From IMG/VR virus record IMGVR_UViG_3300006802_000720, positions 1 through 21,216 of that record: DNA of 21,216 nt. One strand, 5' to 3'. The stretch comes from a virus. The translations under genes were made by a program, and so were the position numbers. The notes beneath the pieces were generated by a model, which did not search any database, was not told where the DNA came from, and saw only the letters and a program-made list of their open reading frames with translations. Shown piece after piece: positions 14,212 to 21,216 of the stretch (position 1 is the first letter of the stretch; each line of letters opens with the position of its first letter).

Positions 14212-15474
14212 ATGGCTACCACTCTCGGTGAACTGGCAATTCTGGTGTCGGCTTCCACCGCTGCTTTCAATCAGCAGATGGGGGGGATCAAGGGTACGAT
14301 TGCCGGTTTTGCCGGGGGACTCAAGTCTTCTCTGGCTCCCCTTGCTACAGTTGCCGGACTGACTGCTCTGGTCACGAGTGCTGCGAATGCGGCAGACGAA
14401 TTCCGTGACATGTCCATACAGACGCAGCTCAGTACTGAGTTCTTGAGCCGCATGGACTATGTAGCCAAGCAGTCAGGAACCAGTATCGGCACGGTGACTT
14501 CTGCGATGAAGCGTATGCAGATGAGCATCGGTCGTGGGCTGAATTCTAAGAGTACGACTGAAGAACTGGCCAAGTTCGGGATCAACTTGCAGGAGATCGC
14601 ACGACTGGCTCCGGAGCAGCAGTTTTACAAGGTAGCTTCTGCCATCGCTGCTATCAAGAACCCGGCGCAACAGGCGGCAGTCGCCAGTAAGTTCTTCGGG
14701 AAGAGCTGGTCCAACATGCGGGAGCTTCTTCTCTTAGGAGAAGAGGGCATGAAGAGCGCCATGCAGACTGCCGACGATATGGGGCTTACCGTCACCCAAT
14801 CTCAGGCTGACATGGCGGATGCGTTCAACGATTCGATGGGTACGATGAAGGCGGCGCTTCAGGGTATGGGGCGCACACTTGGGTTGGAATTGCTGGATCC
14901 GATGACAAAAGTGGCGTCGTTTATCACGGGCGTAGTTACACCGGCAGTCAAGTACTTCATTCGCGGGATCAATGCGATAGGGACTTCCGTCGGCGGTATC
15001 GGCGCGGCGGCGACGCAACTGTTGACAGGGGATGTTAGCGGTGCGCTTACTACTTATAAGGAAGTTGCCACGGACGTCAAGGATATCATCCTCGGTGAGA
15101 TCAAGCCGGCGGCGGATGCGGTGCAGACTGCGACGGCACAGACTGGAGCAGCTTTGAGCGGGGTGTCTGCGGACATCGGGGATCTCACTGACGAAACCGC
15201 AGACGAAGTGGCTGACATGACTGCTGAGAAACTGCGGGAAAAGGTGACTGGTCTTGCTGAAGAGGCAGGTGCGGCGGTCAATAGTGTCGCAGGGGATACA
15301 GTTCCCCGCGCATTACGAGCTACTTCTGCAGATGTATCATCGGGCATGGTTGTCACGGAGCAGAAGATGACCAATGAGTTGTTGTCTAAGATGGTGGAAT
15401 TGACAACGAAACTTCTGGAATCTGTCAACGCGGGTGGAGGGGTTGCCGGCGGGGGCGTAGCGATCGCGGGGTGA
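14212..15474 (+). CDS. tape measure protein (short)
   Basis: This 420-residue protein follows the G/T genes and is the likely ruler for tail length. It begins L-G-E-L-A-I-L-V-S-A-S-T-A-A-F-N-Q-Q-M, a typical tape-measure start in which Phe-containing helices repeat. It is nearly all helical, with hydrophobic stretches near residues 28-60 and 235-280 that could insert in the host membrane on ejection. It ends in a Gly/Ala/Val-rich tail. At about 0.15 nm per helical residue, the tail would be near 60 nm, short for a siphovirus. There is no lysozyme or peptidase motif. AAGGAG precedes the ATG at 14212. Confidence 0.9.
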   Translation: MATTLGELAILVSASTAAFNQQMGGIKGTIAGFAGGLKSSLAPLATVAGLTALVTSAANAADEFRDMSIQTQLSTEFLSRMDYVAKQSGTSIGTVTSAMKRMQMSIGRGLNSKSTTEELAKFGINLQEIARLAPEQQFYKVASAIAAIKNPAQQAAVASKFFGKSWSNMRELLLLGEEGMKSAMQTADDMGLTVTQSQADMADAFNDSMGTMKAALQGMGRTLGLELLDPMTKVASFITGVVTPAVKYFIRGINAIGTSVGGIGAAATQLLTGDVSGALTTYKEVATDVKDIILGEIKPAADAVQTATAQTGAALSGVSADIGDLTDETADEVADMTAEKLREKVTGLAEEAGAAVNSVAGDTVPRALRATSADVSSGMVVTEQKMTNELLSKMVELTTKLLESVNAGGGVAGGGVAIAG

Positions 15475-15478
15475 TGTG

Positions 15479-16246
15479 ATGGCCAACATCGTAGACATCA
15501 TAGATGGCGCAGCCGTTGAGTCCACACTGGAGGGGTTCAAGGCGGAGCGCGTCTTCTTCCTGACTGAACTCGGGGGTAGTAACACCGGGCGTCTGTATCA
15601 GGCATTGATTGCGCAGGGTATTCCTCGCGTCGGCGATCCACACCCTGATATCCCAGGTATCAAGGTTCTGTCGGTCAAATCAGAGCCGTTGGAGAGGCAA
15701 CCTAATCAAGCCCGCGTGCAAGTGACCTACGGGGTCGAAGAGACGAAGACCGATCCCGAGTCTGAGGCCAATGGAATTACCAGCATCGAAGTAGATGCCA
15801 CGGCGCTTGCTGAAGAGACCCAAGTTGACATCAACGGCGAGTTCATGGTCAATAAGTACACGTCGTGGCAAACCGGCGGGTCCTTCTTACAGGCGTGCAT
15901 ACCCGTGCGCGTGAGCGTGTACCGACCGCAAATGACGGTGCGCATAAAGCAGAAGGCGCAGTCATTGCCGAAGGCGAAGATCCAGCAGTATCTCGGCACA
16001 GTCAATGCAGATCCTTGGTCTGGCTACCCTGCGGGGACGTGGCTTTGTACGGCGCTCAACGCTTCTTTCAGCAAGGGGCGGTGGGATATCGATTACAATT
16101 TCATCTATCGGGAGAATGGGTGGCAGGTCGTGGATCTGATTCAGATCAATGGGCGCATCCCCGAAGACGTCAGTGAAGGTAACGGTATAGCGCGGTTCAA
16201 TGTCTATCGCGCTGTTCCGTGGTCTCAGATTGGAGTGCGCTGGTAA
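15479..16246 (+). CDS. tail protein candidate, possibly distal tail (255 aa)
   Basis: The gene lies immediately after the tape measure, where distal tail or tip proteins are encoded. I prefer ATG at 15479; a GTG at 15476 would add one residue. The protein is soluble and beta-rich. Patterns include N-I-V-D-I-I-D-G-A, then R-L-Y-Q-A-L-I-A-Q-G-I-P-R-V-G-D-P-H-P-x-I-P-G-I, a middle V-R-V-T-Y-G-V-type strand, and a C-terminal W-L-C-T-A-L-N-A and Y-N-F-I-Y-R-E-N-G-W. I do not recognise a named domain. A distal tail role is inferred from position only. Its stop overlaps the next start by one base. Confidence 0.65.
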   Translation: MANIVDIIDGAAVESTLEGFKAERVFFLTELGGSNTGRLYQALIAQGIPRVGDPHPDIPGIKVLSVKSEPLERQPNQARVQVTYGVEETKTDPESEANGITSIEVDATALAEETQVDINGEFMVNKYTSWQTGGSFLQACIPVRVSVYRPQMTVRIKQKAQSLPKAKIQQYLGTVNADPWSGYPAGTWLCTALNASFSKGRWDIDYNFIYRENGWQVVDLIQINGRIPEDVSEGNGIARFNVYRAVPWSQIGVRW

Positions 16247-16680
16247 TGGCTGAGAAATACACTGGCCCAATCAAGATCCCCGCCGCGCCGCGCAAGGGCG
16301 AGGTGATCACTGCGGACTTCTTGCAAGGGATAGCCGGCGCACTGACCGGCACTACTGCGCCGTCGCGTGGTGTTCCGGCCCCCACGTCAGCCAAGCAGGC
16401 TGAGATTCACGGTGACATAGACGGAGTAGGAGATGTTCTTGAGTACTATGAAGAGAGCCGCGAAACTGAAGAGGTGCGGGTTGAAAACCCCAGCGATAGC
16501 TCTCAGTATGTCATTGTCGAGAATGTGCTGAAGGTTACGATGCGTGCCAGCGATGGCAAGCTGCTCATCCTCAACTTCGCCAATGATGCCGGTGAAGTGA
16601 CTACAGGTACGTCACCCCCCGATGCTGAGACTGGCGGGGGAGGTGGCGGTTCAACAGGATCATACGTTCAGTGTAACTAG
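16246..16680 (+). CDS. hypothetical tail-region protein (144 aa)
   Basis: The ATG at 16246 uses the last base of the upstream stop (TAATG). The open frame further upstream lies inside the previous gene and is ignored. The protein has an N-terminal proline-rich portion (T-G-P-I-K-I-P-A-A-P-R-K-G-E-V-I-T-A-D-F-L-Q), an acidic middle (Y-Y-E-E-S-R-E-T-E-E), and a beta segment with Y-V-I-V-E-N-V-L-K-V-T-M. A Gly-rich linker (six glycines near residue 132) and a short end follow. The tail-like linker and place suggest a virion component of the tail tip or fibre base. No family is recognised. Confidence 0.68.
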   Translation: MAEKYTGPIKIPAAPRKGEVITADFLQGIAGALTGTTAPSRGVPAPTSAKQAEIHGDIDGVGDVLEYYEESRETEEVRVENPSDSSQYVIVENVLKVTMRASDGKLLILNFANDAGEVTTGTSPPDAETGGGGGGSTGSYVQCN

Positions 16681-16689
16681 GAGGTCGTC

Positions 16690-17958
16690 ATGGCAACGAA
16701 GAGATGGGTGGGCGGCGCAAGGGCAGTCGCTCAGGTGGTGTCCGGATCCATTGACAGCGTGGATGCGACCCCTGCCAACAATACTTTCACGGTGACGATC
16801 GGGAATGTGGCGATCAGCGTGGCTGGAGTCACGAGCGCGGCGGCAACGGCGGCGGCTCTGGTAAGCGCGCTCAACGCCAGCACGCATCCGTACTTCGCCG
16901 CGATCACTTGGGCGAACCCGAGCAGCGGAACGATCACCGGGACAGCAGACACGGCGGGGGTCCCCTTCACCGCTACGCTATCCAAGAGCGGCGCGGGTAC
17001 GGGCACGGTTACGAACTTCAGCACATCCACGGCAGCAACCGGCCCCAATCATTGGGATCAGGCTGCGAACTGGAGTGACAACGCTGTGCCCGCTGACAGT
17101 GATGTCATATACATCGAGAGTGGACCGTCCATTTGTTGGGGCCTTGATCAGAATGCGTTGACGCTTAACGAATTGCATGTCCTCCAAACCTACACTGGTC
17201 GGATCGGGCTCAATCGTACGGTGTTTGCCACGAGTTCTGATGGTGCCACCACCAGCGATGCGGCTCCGGAGTATCGGGATCACTATCTGAAGCTCGGAGC
17301 TGATCTGATCACGATTGGCAACAATCTGAATTCCAGCGCCACGCCGAATGGCAGTTCCCGCATCAAGATCAACAACAATCAGAATGCCGCGTCTACTTGC
17401 ATCGTTTACAATACTGGTGCGAGTACAGCAGATGCCGGCGTGCCGGCGTTCAGATACCTCGTTGCGCATGCGAGCGCGGAGTTGTATGTGCAGTTCGCCC
17501 CTCAGGGGGTGGGGGTGGCGGCAGATGCACCGGGCGAGACGTCGACACTCAGCAAGATTCACATCTCTGACACGACGCAGACGTCTCGAGTGATCACCGG
17601 CGCGGGCACCACGCTGACCACCTGGATCCAGTCTGGTGGTACGAACCTGATGCAGCTTGCTGCGACGCTCACTACGTTGGAGTTGGCCGGGGGCATACTC
17701 ACTACGGAAGGCGACTACACCATCACCACGGCTACTGTTGCGGATGGTGAGCTGCGCGCCAATCAGATCAAGACGGCGGGCAATGCGTTCACTACGCTGA
17801 ATCTGTATGGGGGAACCTGTGACTTCCAGCGGAGCAGCCGTGCAAGGACCGTCGCTACGTTGAACCGGCGCAAGGGCACGCTGAAGGCGCATAGCGATGT
17901 GCTGACCATCACGACACGCAACCAGCCCGAGGATCTGTACACCGAATCGGTGACCTGA
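16690..17958 (+). CDS. large beta-rich tail fibre/spike candidate (422 aa)
   Basis: This protein is probably a surface or tail appendage protein. Residues ~15-110 form a small beta domain rich in Ala, Ser and Thr, with T-F-T-V-T-I-G-N-V and G-T-I-T-G-T-A-D-T-A-G-V-P-F. A W-D-Q-A-A-N-W-S segment follows near 120-128. The rest (~140-410) has short regularly spaced strands such as L-K-L-G-A-D-L-I-T-I-G and L-E-L-A-G-G-I-L, suggestive of a right-handed beta helix. There are no clear catalytic residues. AGGAGG lies before the ATG at 16690. The next gene begins one base after its stop. The fibre role is inferred from fold-like pattern and location between the tail and lysis genes. Confidence 0.72.
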   Translation: MATKRWVGGARAVAQVVSGSIDSVDATPANNTFTVTIGNVAISVAGVTSAAATAAALVSALNASTHPYFAAITWANPSSGTITGTADTAGVPFTATLSKSGAGTGTVTNFSTSTAATGPNHWDQAANWSDNAVPADSDVIYIESGPSICWGLDQNALTLNELHVLQTYTGRIGLNRTVFATSSDGATTSDAAPEYRDHYLKLGADLITIGNNLNSSATPNGSSRIKINNNQNAASTCIVYNTGASTADAGVPAFRYLVAHASAELYVQFAPQGVGVAADAPGETSTLSKIHISDTTQTSRVITGAGTTLTTWIQSGGTNLMQLAATLTTLELAGGILTTEGDYTITTATVADGELRANQIKTAGNAFTTLNLYGGTCDFQRSSRARTVATLNRRKGTLKAHSDVLTITTRNQPEDLYTESVT

Positions 17959-17959
17959 C

Positions 17960-19204
17960 ATGCCTGTTCGTCTCTCCCCCATCCAGCGTATCGTCGAGGT
18001 CGGCTGGCCGTCGGTCGGGGATCTATTTGTTTGCGGGGACTTCAATCGCTGGAATGACGACGCGACCCTCGCGACGTTGCTGCAATATAACAAGGCCACG
18101 GATACTTGGACGAAGCGCACGACTGGGTTATCTGGCAGCCCATGCAATTTTGCTGTGTTCAACAATCGTTTGTATGTTATCACCAGCCTGCGGATTCAAT
18201 ATTACGATCCGGCGACGCAGCAATGGGTGAACACAGCTATCACCACCTCATCCGGCGGCGATTTCTTTTCATATTGTTTGTGCGTGTTGGGCAGTGAACT
18301 CTACGCATTTGCACCTCTTCAGTTCTCTGGCCAATCCGGTGGTTCCTCGTATGTTATCAAAACCTCAGATGGAACTAATTGGTCGGCTGTCAGCGGGCAC
18401 GGCATCACTAATGGAGCGCGTCGATCACGAGCCGGTACCGGATGCATCTACTATTCTGGCAGCAACGGCAGCGCGCAGATCTTCGGAAAGTACGACGGCG
18501 TTACTTGGAGCACTTCTCAGTGGACCTTGTCATCAGCCACAAAGATCACATGGTTTGCAGAATCCTCATTGGGTGGCGTGTTGGTGACGGCAACTTCTAC
18601 TTTGAATTGGAATAACGGACCCTTAATAGATCCGGGGGGTACCTTCGGTCCCCAGAACCCGGATGGGTGCGCGTTTTTATGGAACCCTACGGGCGATGCA
18701 ATTGATGTCTGCGTTGGTGGTTTCAATGATTATGCAAACGGGCCTAATACCGAATACCAACAGCGCATGGCCACGACGTCATTCGGCTACTGTATTGAGG
18801 ACGTTCCGGGAGCTGCGGGGCGTGCTATCTTTGGCACCGGCGGTTCCTCGCCACCACGGCATGACATCATTACGCTGTTTCCTTTGAATGTTATCCCTGA
18901 AGATGGGGGCGTTGTGTGGGAGCTGTCGGTCGATGATACATTTTCTTCAAATCAAGGATACTGCTCTGGTGAAGTCTATTGCATGGAATGGTACGGGGAC
19001 ACGTTGCTGATCGGTGGAACACATACGGGCATCGGTTACAATCGGCCTACGGCGACGTGCCTGTCTACGGGTCAGCTTCGCGGTTTCAGCGCATTCGATG
19101 GTAGCACGCATGCAAAGGCTTTCAACAGCACTGGATCGCTGAATGGTTCTGGGGGAGTTCGTGGTATGATTCACATCAGAAAAGATGCAGGAAACTTAAC
19201 TTAG
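17960..19204 (+). CDS. propeller-like receptor-binding protein candidate (414 aa)
   Basis: This protein shows repeated blades of the form L-Y-V-I-T-S, then Y-D-P-A-T-Q-Q-W, then V-L-G-S-E-L-Y-A-F-A and T-S-D-G-T-N-W-S, resembling Kelch-like or beta-propeller proteins. It has aromatic-rich strands (W-F-A, W-E-L, W-Y-G-D-T-L-L-I-G-G) and about 11 cysteines, many for a phage structural protein. There is no signal peptide or membrane segment. Third positions and intergenic-like words look more AT-rich between about 18100 and 18960 than in the head genes, as often seen in exchanged host-range genes. Position as the last structural gene before lysis fits a receptor-binding or tail-tip protein. The function is not proven by any motif. 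Confidence 0.68.
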   Translation: MPVRLSPIQRIVEVGWPSVGDLFVCGDFNRWNDDATLATLLQYNKATDTWTKRTTGLSGSPCNFAVFNNRLYVITSLRIQYYDPATQQWVNTAITTSSGGDFFSYCLCVLGSELYAFAPLQFSGQSGGSSYVIKTSDGTNWSAVSGHGITNGARRSRAGTGCIYYSGSNGSAQIFGKYDGVTWSTSQWTLSSATKITWFAESSLGGVLVTATSTLNWNNGPLIDPGGTFGPQNPDGCAFLWNPTGDAIDVCVGGFNDYANGPNTEYQQRMATTSFGYCIEDVPGAAGRAIFGTGGSSPPRHDIITLFPLNVIPEDGGVVWELSVDDTFSSNQGYCSGEVYCMEWYGDTLLIGGTHTGIGYNRPTATCLSTGQLRGFSAFDGSTHAKAFNSTGSLNGSGGVRGMIHIRKDAGNLT

Positions 19205-19216
19205 CAGGAGGGTACG

Positions 19217-20005
19217 ATGGAAAATTTTCTCGCAATTTCTTCGCTGCTCAACGTGGGCTATGCCCTGTTCGCACTGCTCATCGTTCTGGTGTTCCTGATC
19301 TGGCTGGACAAGCGCATGGGGTTCAGCTTCAAGAGCTGGATCGAGAATCTGGACAGCGCCAGTTCCACGCCGGCGGAGCGTGCGGCGCTCGCTGTTTATC
19401 TCGGTCTGCGCATCATAGCGGTATGTCTGCTTATCGGCATGGTGCTGGGATGCACCCCCGCGCAGGCGCGCGCATTGAGCGATACGCGCTACGACGCTCA
19501 GATCGAGGATGCTGCCAAGAAGTACCTGCGTGGAGTCGATTGGAGATTGCTGAAGGCGCAGTATTATCAGGAGTCCAGGTTGAAGCCCGAAGCCGTGTCT
19601 CCTGTAGGCGCGGCGGGCATTGCGCAGTTTATGCCCCGCACTTGGTTGGAAGTCTCGCGTCAGCTCGGCTACGGTACAGCCTCCCCCCACGACACGCGCT
19701 ATGCGATCGAAGCTGGTGCGTTCTACATGGGGCAGATGCGGCACTTCTGGCGCAGCGCCGACACGGAGGTAAATCGGCATTCGCTGGCGATGGCGAGCTA
19801 CAACGCCGGTGCGGGCAATATTCGCAAAGCGCAACGCAGATGGGCGACGCATGCGTACAGCTATGAAAGCCTGTATGACTGGCATGTGGTGCTGCATGAT
19901 CACCTCCCCCGCGTGACTGGACGACACGCGAAAGAGACACAGACCTACGTCGTTCGGATCTGGGATTACTACAAGCGGCTGGTCGCAATGAGAGGAGCTA
20001 CGTGA
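19217..20005 (+). CDS. membrane-anchored lytic transglycosylase (endolysin candidate)
   Basis: This 262-residue protein couples an N-terminal membrane region to a C-terminal SLT-type transglycosylase domain that cleaves peptidoglycan. Hydrophobic segments lie at about 12-30 and 58-78. The second ends L-G-C-T-P-A-Q-A, which could be a signal peptidase I site (A-Q-A) or a weak lipobox. Catalytic-domain motifs are Q-E-S-R with candidate catalytic E119, G-I-A-Q-F-M-P at 134-140, and A-M-A-S-Y-N-A-G-A-G-N from 191. The ATG at 19217 has AGGAGG nearby. The first part alone resembles a small holin-like membrane protein, so this may be a holin-enzyme fusion or a secreted endolysin. Downstream genes are spanins, which supports a lysis role. 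Confidence 0.88.
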   Translation: MENFLAISSLLNVGYALFALLIVLVFLIWLDKRMGFSFKSWIENLDSASSTPAERAALAVYLGLRIIAVCLLIGMVLGCTPAQARALSDTRYDAQIEDAAKKYLRGVDWRLLKAQYYQESRLKPEAVSPVGAAGIAQFMPRTWLEVSRQLGYGTASPHDTRYAIEAGAFYMGQMRHFWRSADTEVNRHSLAMASYNAGAGNIRKAQRRWATHAYSYESLYDWHVVLHDHLPRVTGRHAKETQTYVVRIWDYYKRLVAMRGAT

Positions 20006-20331
20006 TGTTCTTCTCATGGCGTATATTGGCCCCCCTGCTTGCGCTTGTCGCAGTGCTAGGGGTCTTTATCTGGCAGCGCAGCACCATCATGGTTCTGCGT
20101 TCCGATCTTGATGCATCACGAGCGCAGATGCTGGTATGCAAGAGCGCCAACGACACATTGAAGGCGGCGGTCGAACACCAGAACACGGCGATCATCAACC
20201 TGCGGGATGAGAACCAAGAACTGTACGAAGCTGCGAAGCGACGAGTCAACGTAATCCTCAACAAGAAGTGGAAGCCCCCTGAGGCACATGGCGCTGAGGA
20301 GATGAATCGATGGATAGAATCGTACAAGTGA
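20005..20331 (+). CDS. i-spanin (Rz-like)
   Basis: This 108-residue protein has an N-terminal membrane anchor (about residues 6-23, I-L-A-P-L-L-A-L-V-A-V-L-G-V-F-I-W) and a long charged coiled-coil domain (about 28-80), the architecture of inner-membrane spanins. Its partner o-spanin gene begins inside its 3' end. The two disrupt the outer membrane after the wall is degraded. ATG at 20005 is preferred because GAGGAG at 19992-19997 fits it; a GTG three bases earlier is also in frame. The start overlaps the transglycosylase stop. Confidence 0.85.
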   Translation: MFFSWRILAPLLALVAVLGVFIWQRSTIMVLRSDLDASRAQMLVCKSANDTLKAAVEHQNTAIINLRDENQELYEAAKRRVNVILNKKWKPPEAHGAEEMNRWIESYK

Positions 20332-20645
20332 TGATTGCTGTCATCGGCGTCGCGCTGATTCTACTGTTGCTGACTGGCTGTGGTAGTCAGCCGACAACGA
20401 TTTCAATGCCGGTGGAGAAGCTCGTCCCTGTACCAGTTGCGCGACGGCCTCCCGTGGAACTGCTCACACGAGTTCCTCCCCCGGCTCCCATATTCATCGC
20501 ACCGTGCAACCCCAAGCTTGAACCGGATTGTCGAGCTACGAGCGCGTTGACCAAGGAAGGAGAAGATGAGTTGCGCCGATGGGTTGATGAGACCAATCAG
20601 AGGCTTGATGCGTGGAAAGCTTGGGGCGTGGAGGATACCCAATGA
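20310..20645 (+). CDS. o-spanin lipoprotein (Rz1-like)
   Basis: This 111-residue protein has a hydrophobic N-terminus ending in a lipobox L-L-T-G-C with candidate lipidated C24. A proline-rich segment follows (P-V-P-V-A-R-R-P-P and P-P-P-A-P near residues 40-60), typical of outer-membrane spanins. The gene overlaps the i-spanin gene by 22 bases in another frame, a known spanin arrangement. GAGGAG at 20296-20301 fits the ATG at 20310; an in-frame ATG at 20331 would give a shorter signal. It is longer than the smallest Rz1 proteins and has an extra helical C-terminus. Confidence 0.87.
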   Translation: MDRIVQVMIAVIGVALILLLLTGCGSQPTTISMPVEKLVPVPVARRPPVELLTRVPPPAPIFIAPCNPKLEPDCRATSALTKEGEDELRRWVDETNQRLDAWKAWGVEDTQ

Positions 20646-21031
20646 CAGAACGGAGACAGGCGGATGTGGATTTGCGAGAGATGCTGCAATCGTTGAATGA
20701 TACCGTTGCTAGCCTATCAGAGACCCTCGGAGATACGGAGTGGCATCGACTGAAGCGAGACTGGCCGGCGAAGATCATAGAGAACTGGCTTATCCCGGCT
20801 TTGGTGTTCGCGGCTTCGTGGTTCATCGCCTTTCGGGTGATGCAAGTGCAGTTTGAACAGCTCCAGCATAATCAGGCGGAGATGGTCAAGATCATAGACA
20901 ACCTCAAGGATGAAGTGGTGAACCTGCGTATCAAAGACGCCAACCATGAATCTCGCATGGATGAAGCCTGGAACCGGCTATACCACATCGAATCCCAACA
21001 TGACCAAGACGAAAAGGCGAAGCGACGATGA
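20642..21031 (+). CDS. single-span membrane protein, holin candidate (129 aa)
   Basis: The ATG at 20642 overlaps the o-spanin stop (ATGA) and has TGGAGG upstream. The protein has a charged N-terminal helix, one membrane segment at about residues 49-68 (W-L-I-P-A-L-V-F-A-A-S-W-F-I-A-F), then a coiled coil to the end with many Gln, Glu, Lys and His. One-span membrane proteins beside spanins can be holins or antiholins, but the long cytoplasmic or periplasmic coiled coil is not diagnostic. The call is inferred from location and topology. Confidence 0.75.
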   Translation: MTERRQADVDLREMLQSLNDTVASLSETLGDTEWHRLKRDWPAKIIENWLIPALVFAASWFIAFRVMQVQFEQLQHNQAEMVKIIDNLKDEVVNLRIKDANHESRMDEAWNRLYHIESQHDQDEKAKRR

Positions 21032-21216
21032 CAGAACAGACCGAAGTGGTAAGCATGAAGTCGCGCACACAGATTGCGCGTGTCGGATTGCTGGTGTCCG
21101 CCGTGCTGAGTGTCGTGCCGCTAGTGCACGCACCACCGGAAGGATCCATGCCGTTGCTAACCGGATCATTGTGGCTATGGGGCGCGGTGCTGGTGTCGTG
21201 TGTTGGCGGGGGCGCA
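21028..21216 (+). CDS. membrane protein, truncated by the window end
   Basis: An open frame starts at 21028 (ATGA overlap with the previous stop) and runs off the window after 63 residues. The visible part has a polar N-terminus and two hydrophobic segments, about residues 17-33 (A-R-V-G-L-L-V-S-A-V-L-S-V-V) and 45-62 (L-L-T-G-S-L-W-L-W-G-A-V-L-V), divided by a short Pro/Gly loop. A small two-span protein in a lysis cassette is a reasonable holin candidate. The real length and C-terminus are unknown. Confidence 0.6.
   Translation, partial: MTEQTEVVSMKSRTQIARVGLLVSAVLSVVPLVHAPPEGSMPLLTGSLWLWGAVLVSCVGGGA

Noticed and set aside
17498-17510. CCCC-TCA-GGGG mini hairpin
   Set aside because: It is a short hairpin inside a coding region with no U tract and is explained by coding sequence.
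16978-18183. A 401-codon open frame on the minus strand
   Set aside because: It lies opposite two well-supported rightward genes and crosses their junction, with no recognisable protein pattern.

Overview
The window is one continuous, entirely rightward module of a tailed double-stranded DNA bacteriophage or prophage: DNA packaging, head, tail, probable host-contact proteins and lysis. The head genes are of the HK97 type (HK97-fold capsid, S78-type prohead protease, HK97-type portal). The tail genes include a lambda-like G/T frameshift pair followed by a tape measure, with no sheath or baseplate genes, so the particle should be a siphovirus. A two-gene i-spanin/o-spanin set points to a Gram-negative host. 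No integrase, repressor, replication, tRNA or CRISPR feature lies here, so lifestyle and exact host cannot be read from this piece. Genes are packed with stop/start overlaps, and no gap reaches 100 bases.

Layout. (1) 68-2549: small and large terminase subunits. (2) 2602-7174: an unusual 4.6-kb block between terminase and portal, where these genes are normally close together. It holds a protein made of three copies of a ~130-residue module, a second protein with one more copy of that module plus about 17 copies of a ~21-residue repeat (core G-I-A-S-A-E-A-F-G), and five small accessory or structural proteins. (3) 7177-10992: portal, prohead protease, major capsid protein and a probable capsid decoration protein. 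A predicted H-type RNA pseudoknot precedes the capsid gene, and an intrinsic terminator follows the decoration gene. (4) 11078-14209: a small protein, head-tail connector, head-closure protein, gp10-like protein, tail terminator, tail tube, and tail assembly chaperones G and G-T joined by a -1 frameshift. (5) 14212-19204: a short tape measure (420 aa), two unassigned tail-tip candidates and two large beta-rich proteins that are candidate receptor-binding or fibre proteins. (6) 19217-21216: a membrane-anchored lytic transglycosylase, overlapping i-spanin and o-spanin, and two small membrane proteins (holin candidates), the last cut by the window edge.

How the parts work together. The terminase cuts and pumps DNA through the portal into a protease-matured HK97-fold shell. 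Connector and closure proteins seal the head and join it to a tail whose length is set by the tape measure. The beta-rich proteins probably contact the cell surface, and the transglycosylase, spanins and holin candidates release progeny. The strongest non-coding signals are the pseudoknot ahead of the capsid gene (9188-9245), the terminator that closes the capsid unit (11028-11061), and a complete -1 frameshift signal: heptamer GGGAAAA, a 5-nt spacer and a perfect 12-bp hairpin (13850-13897).
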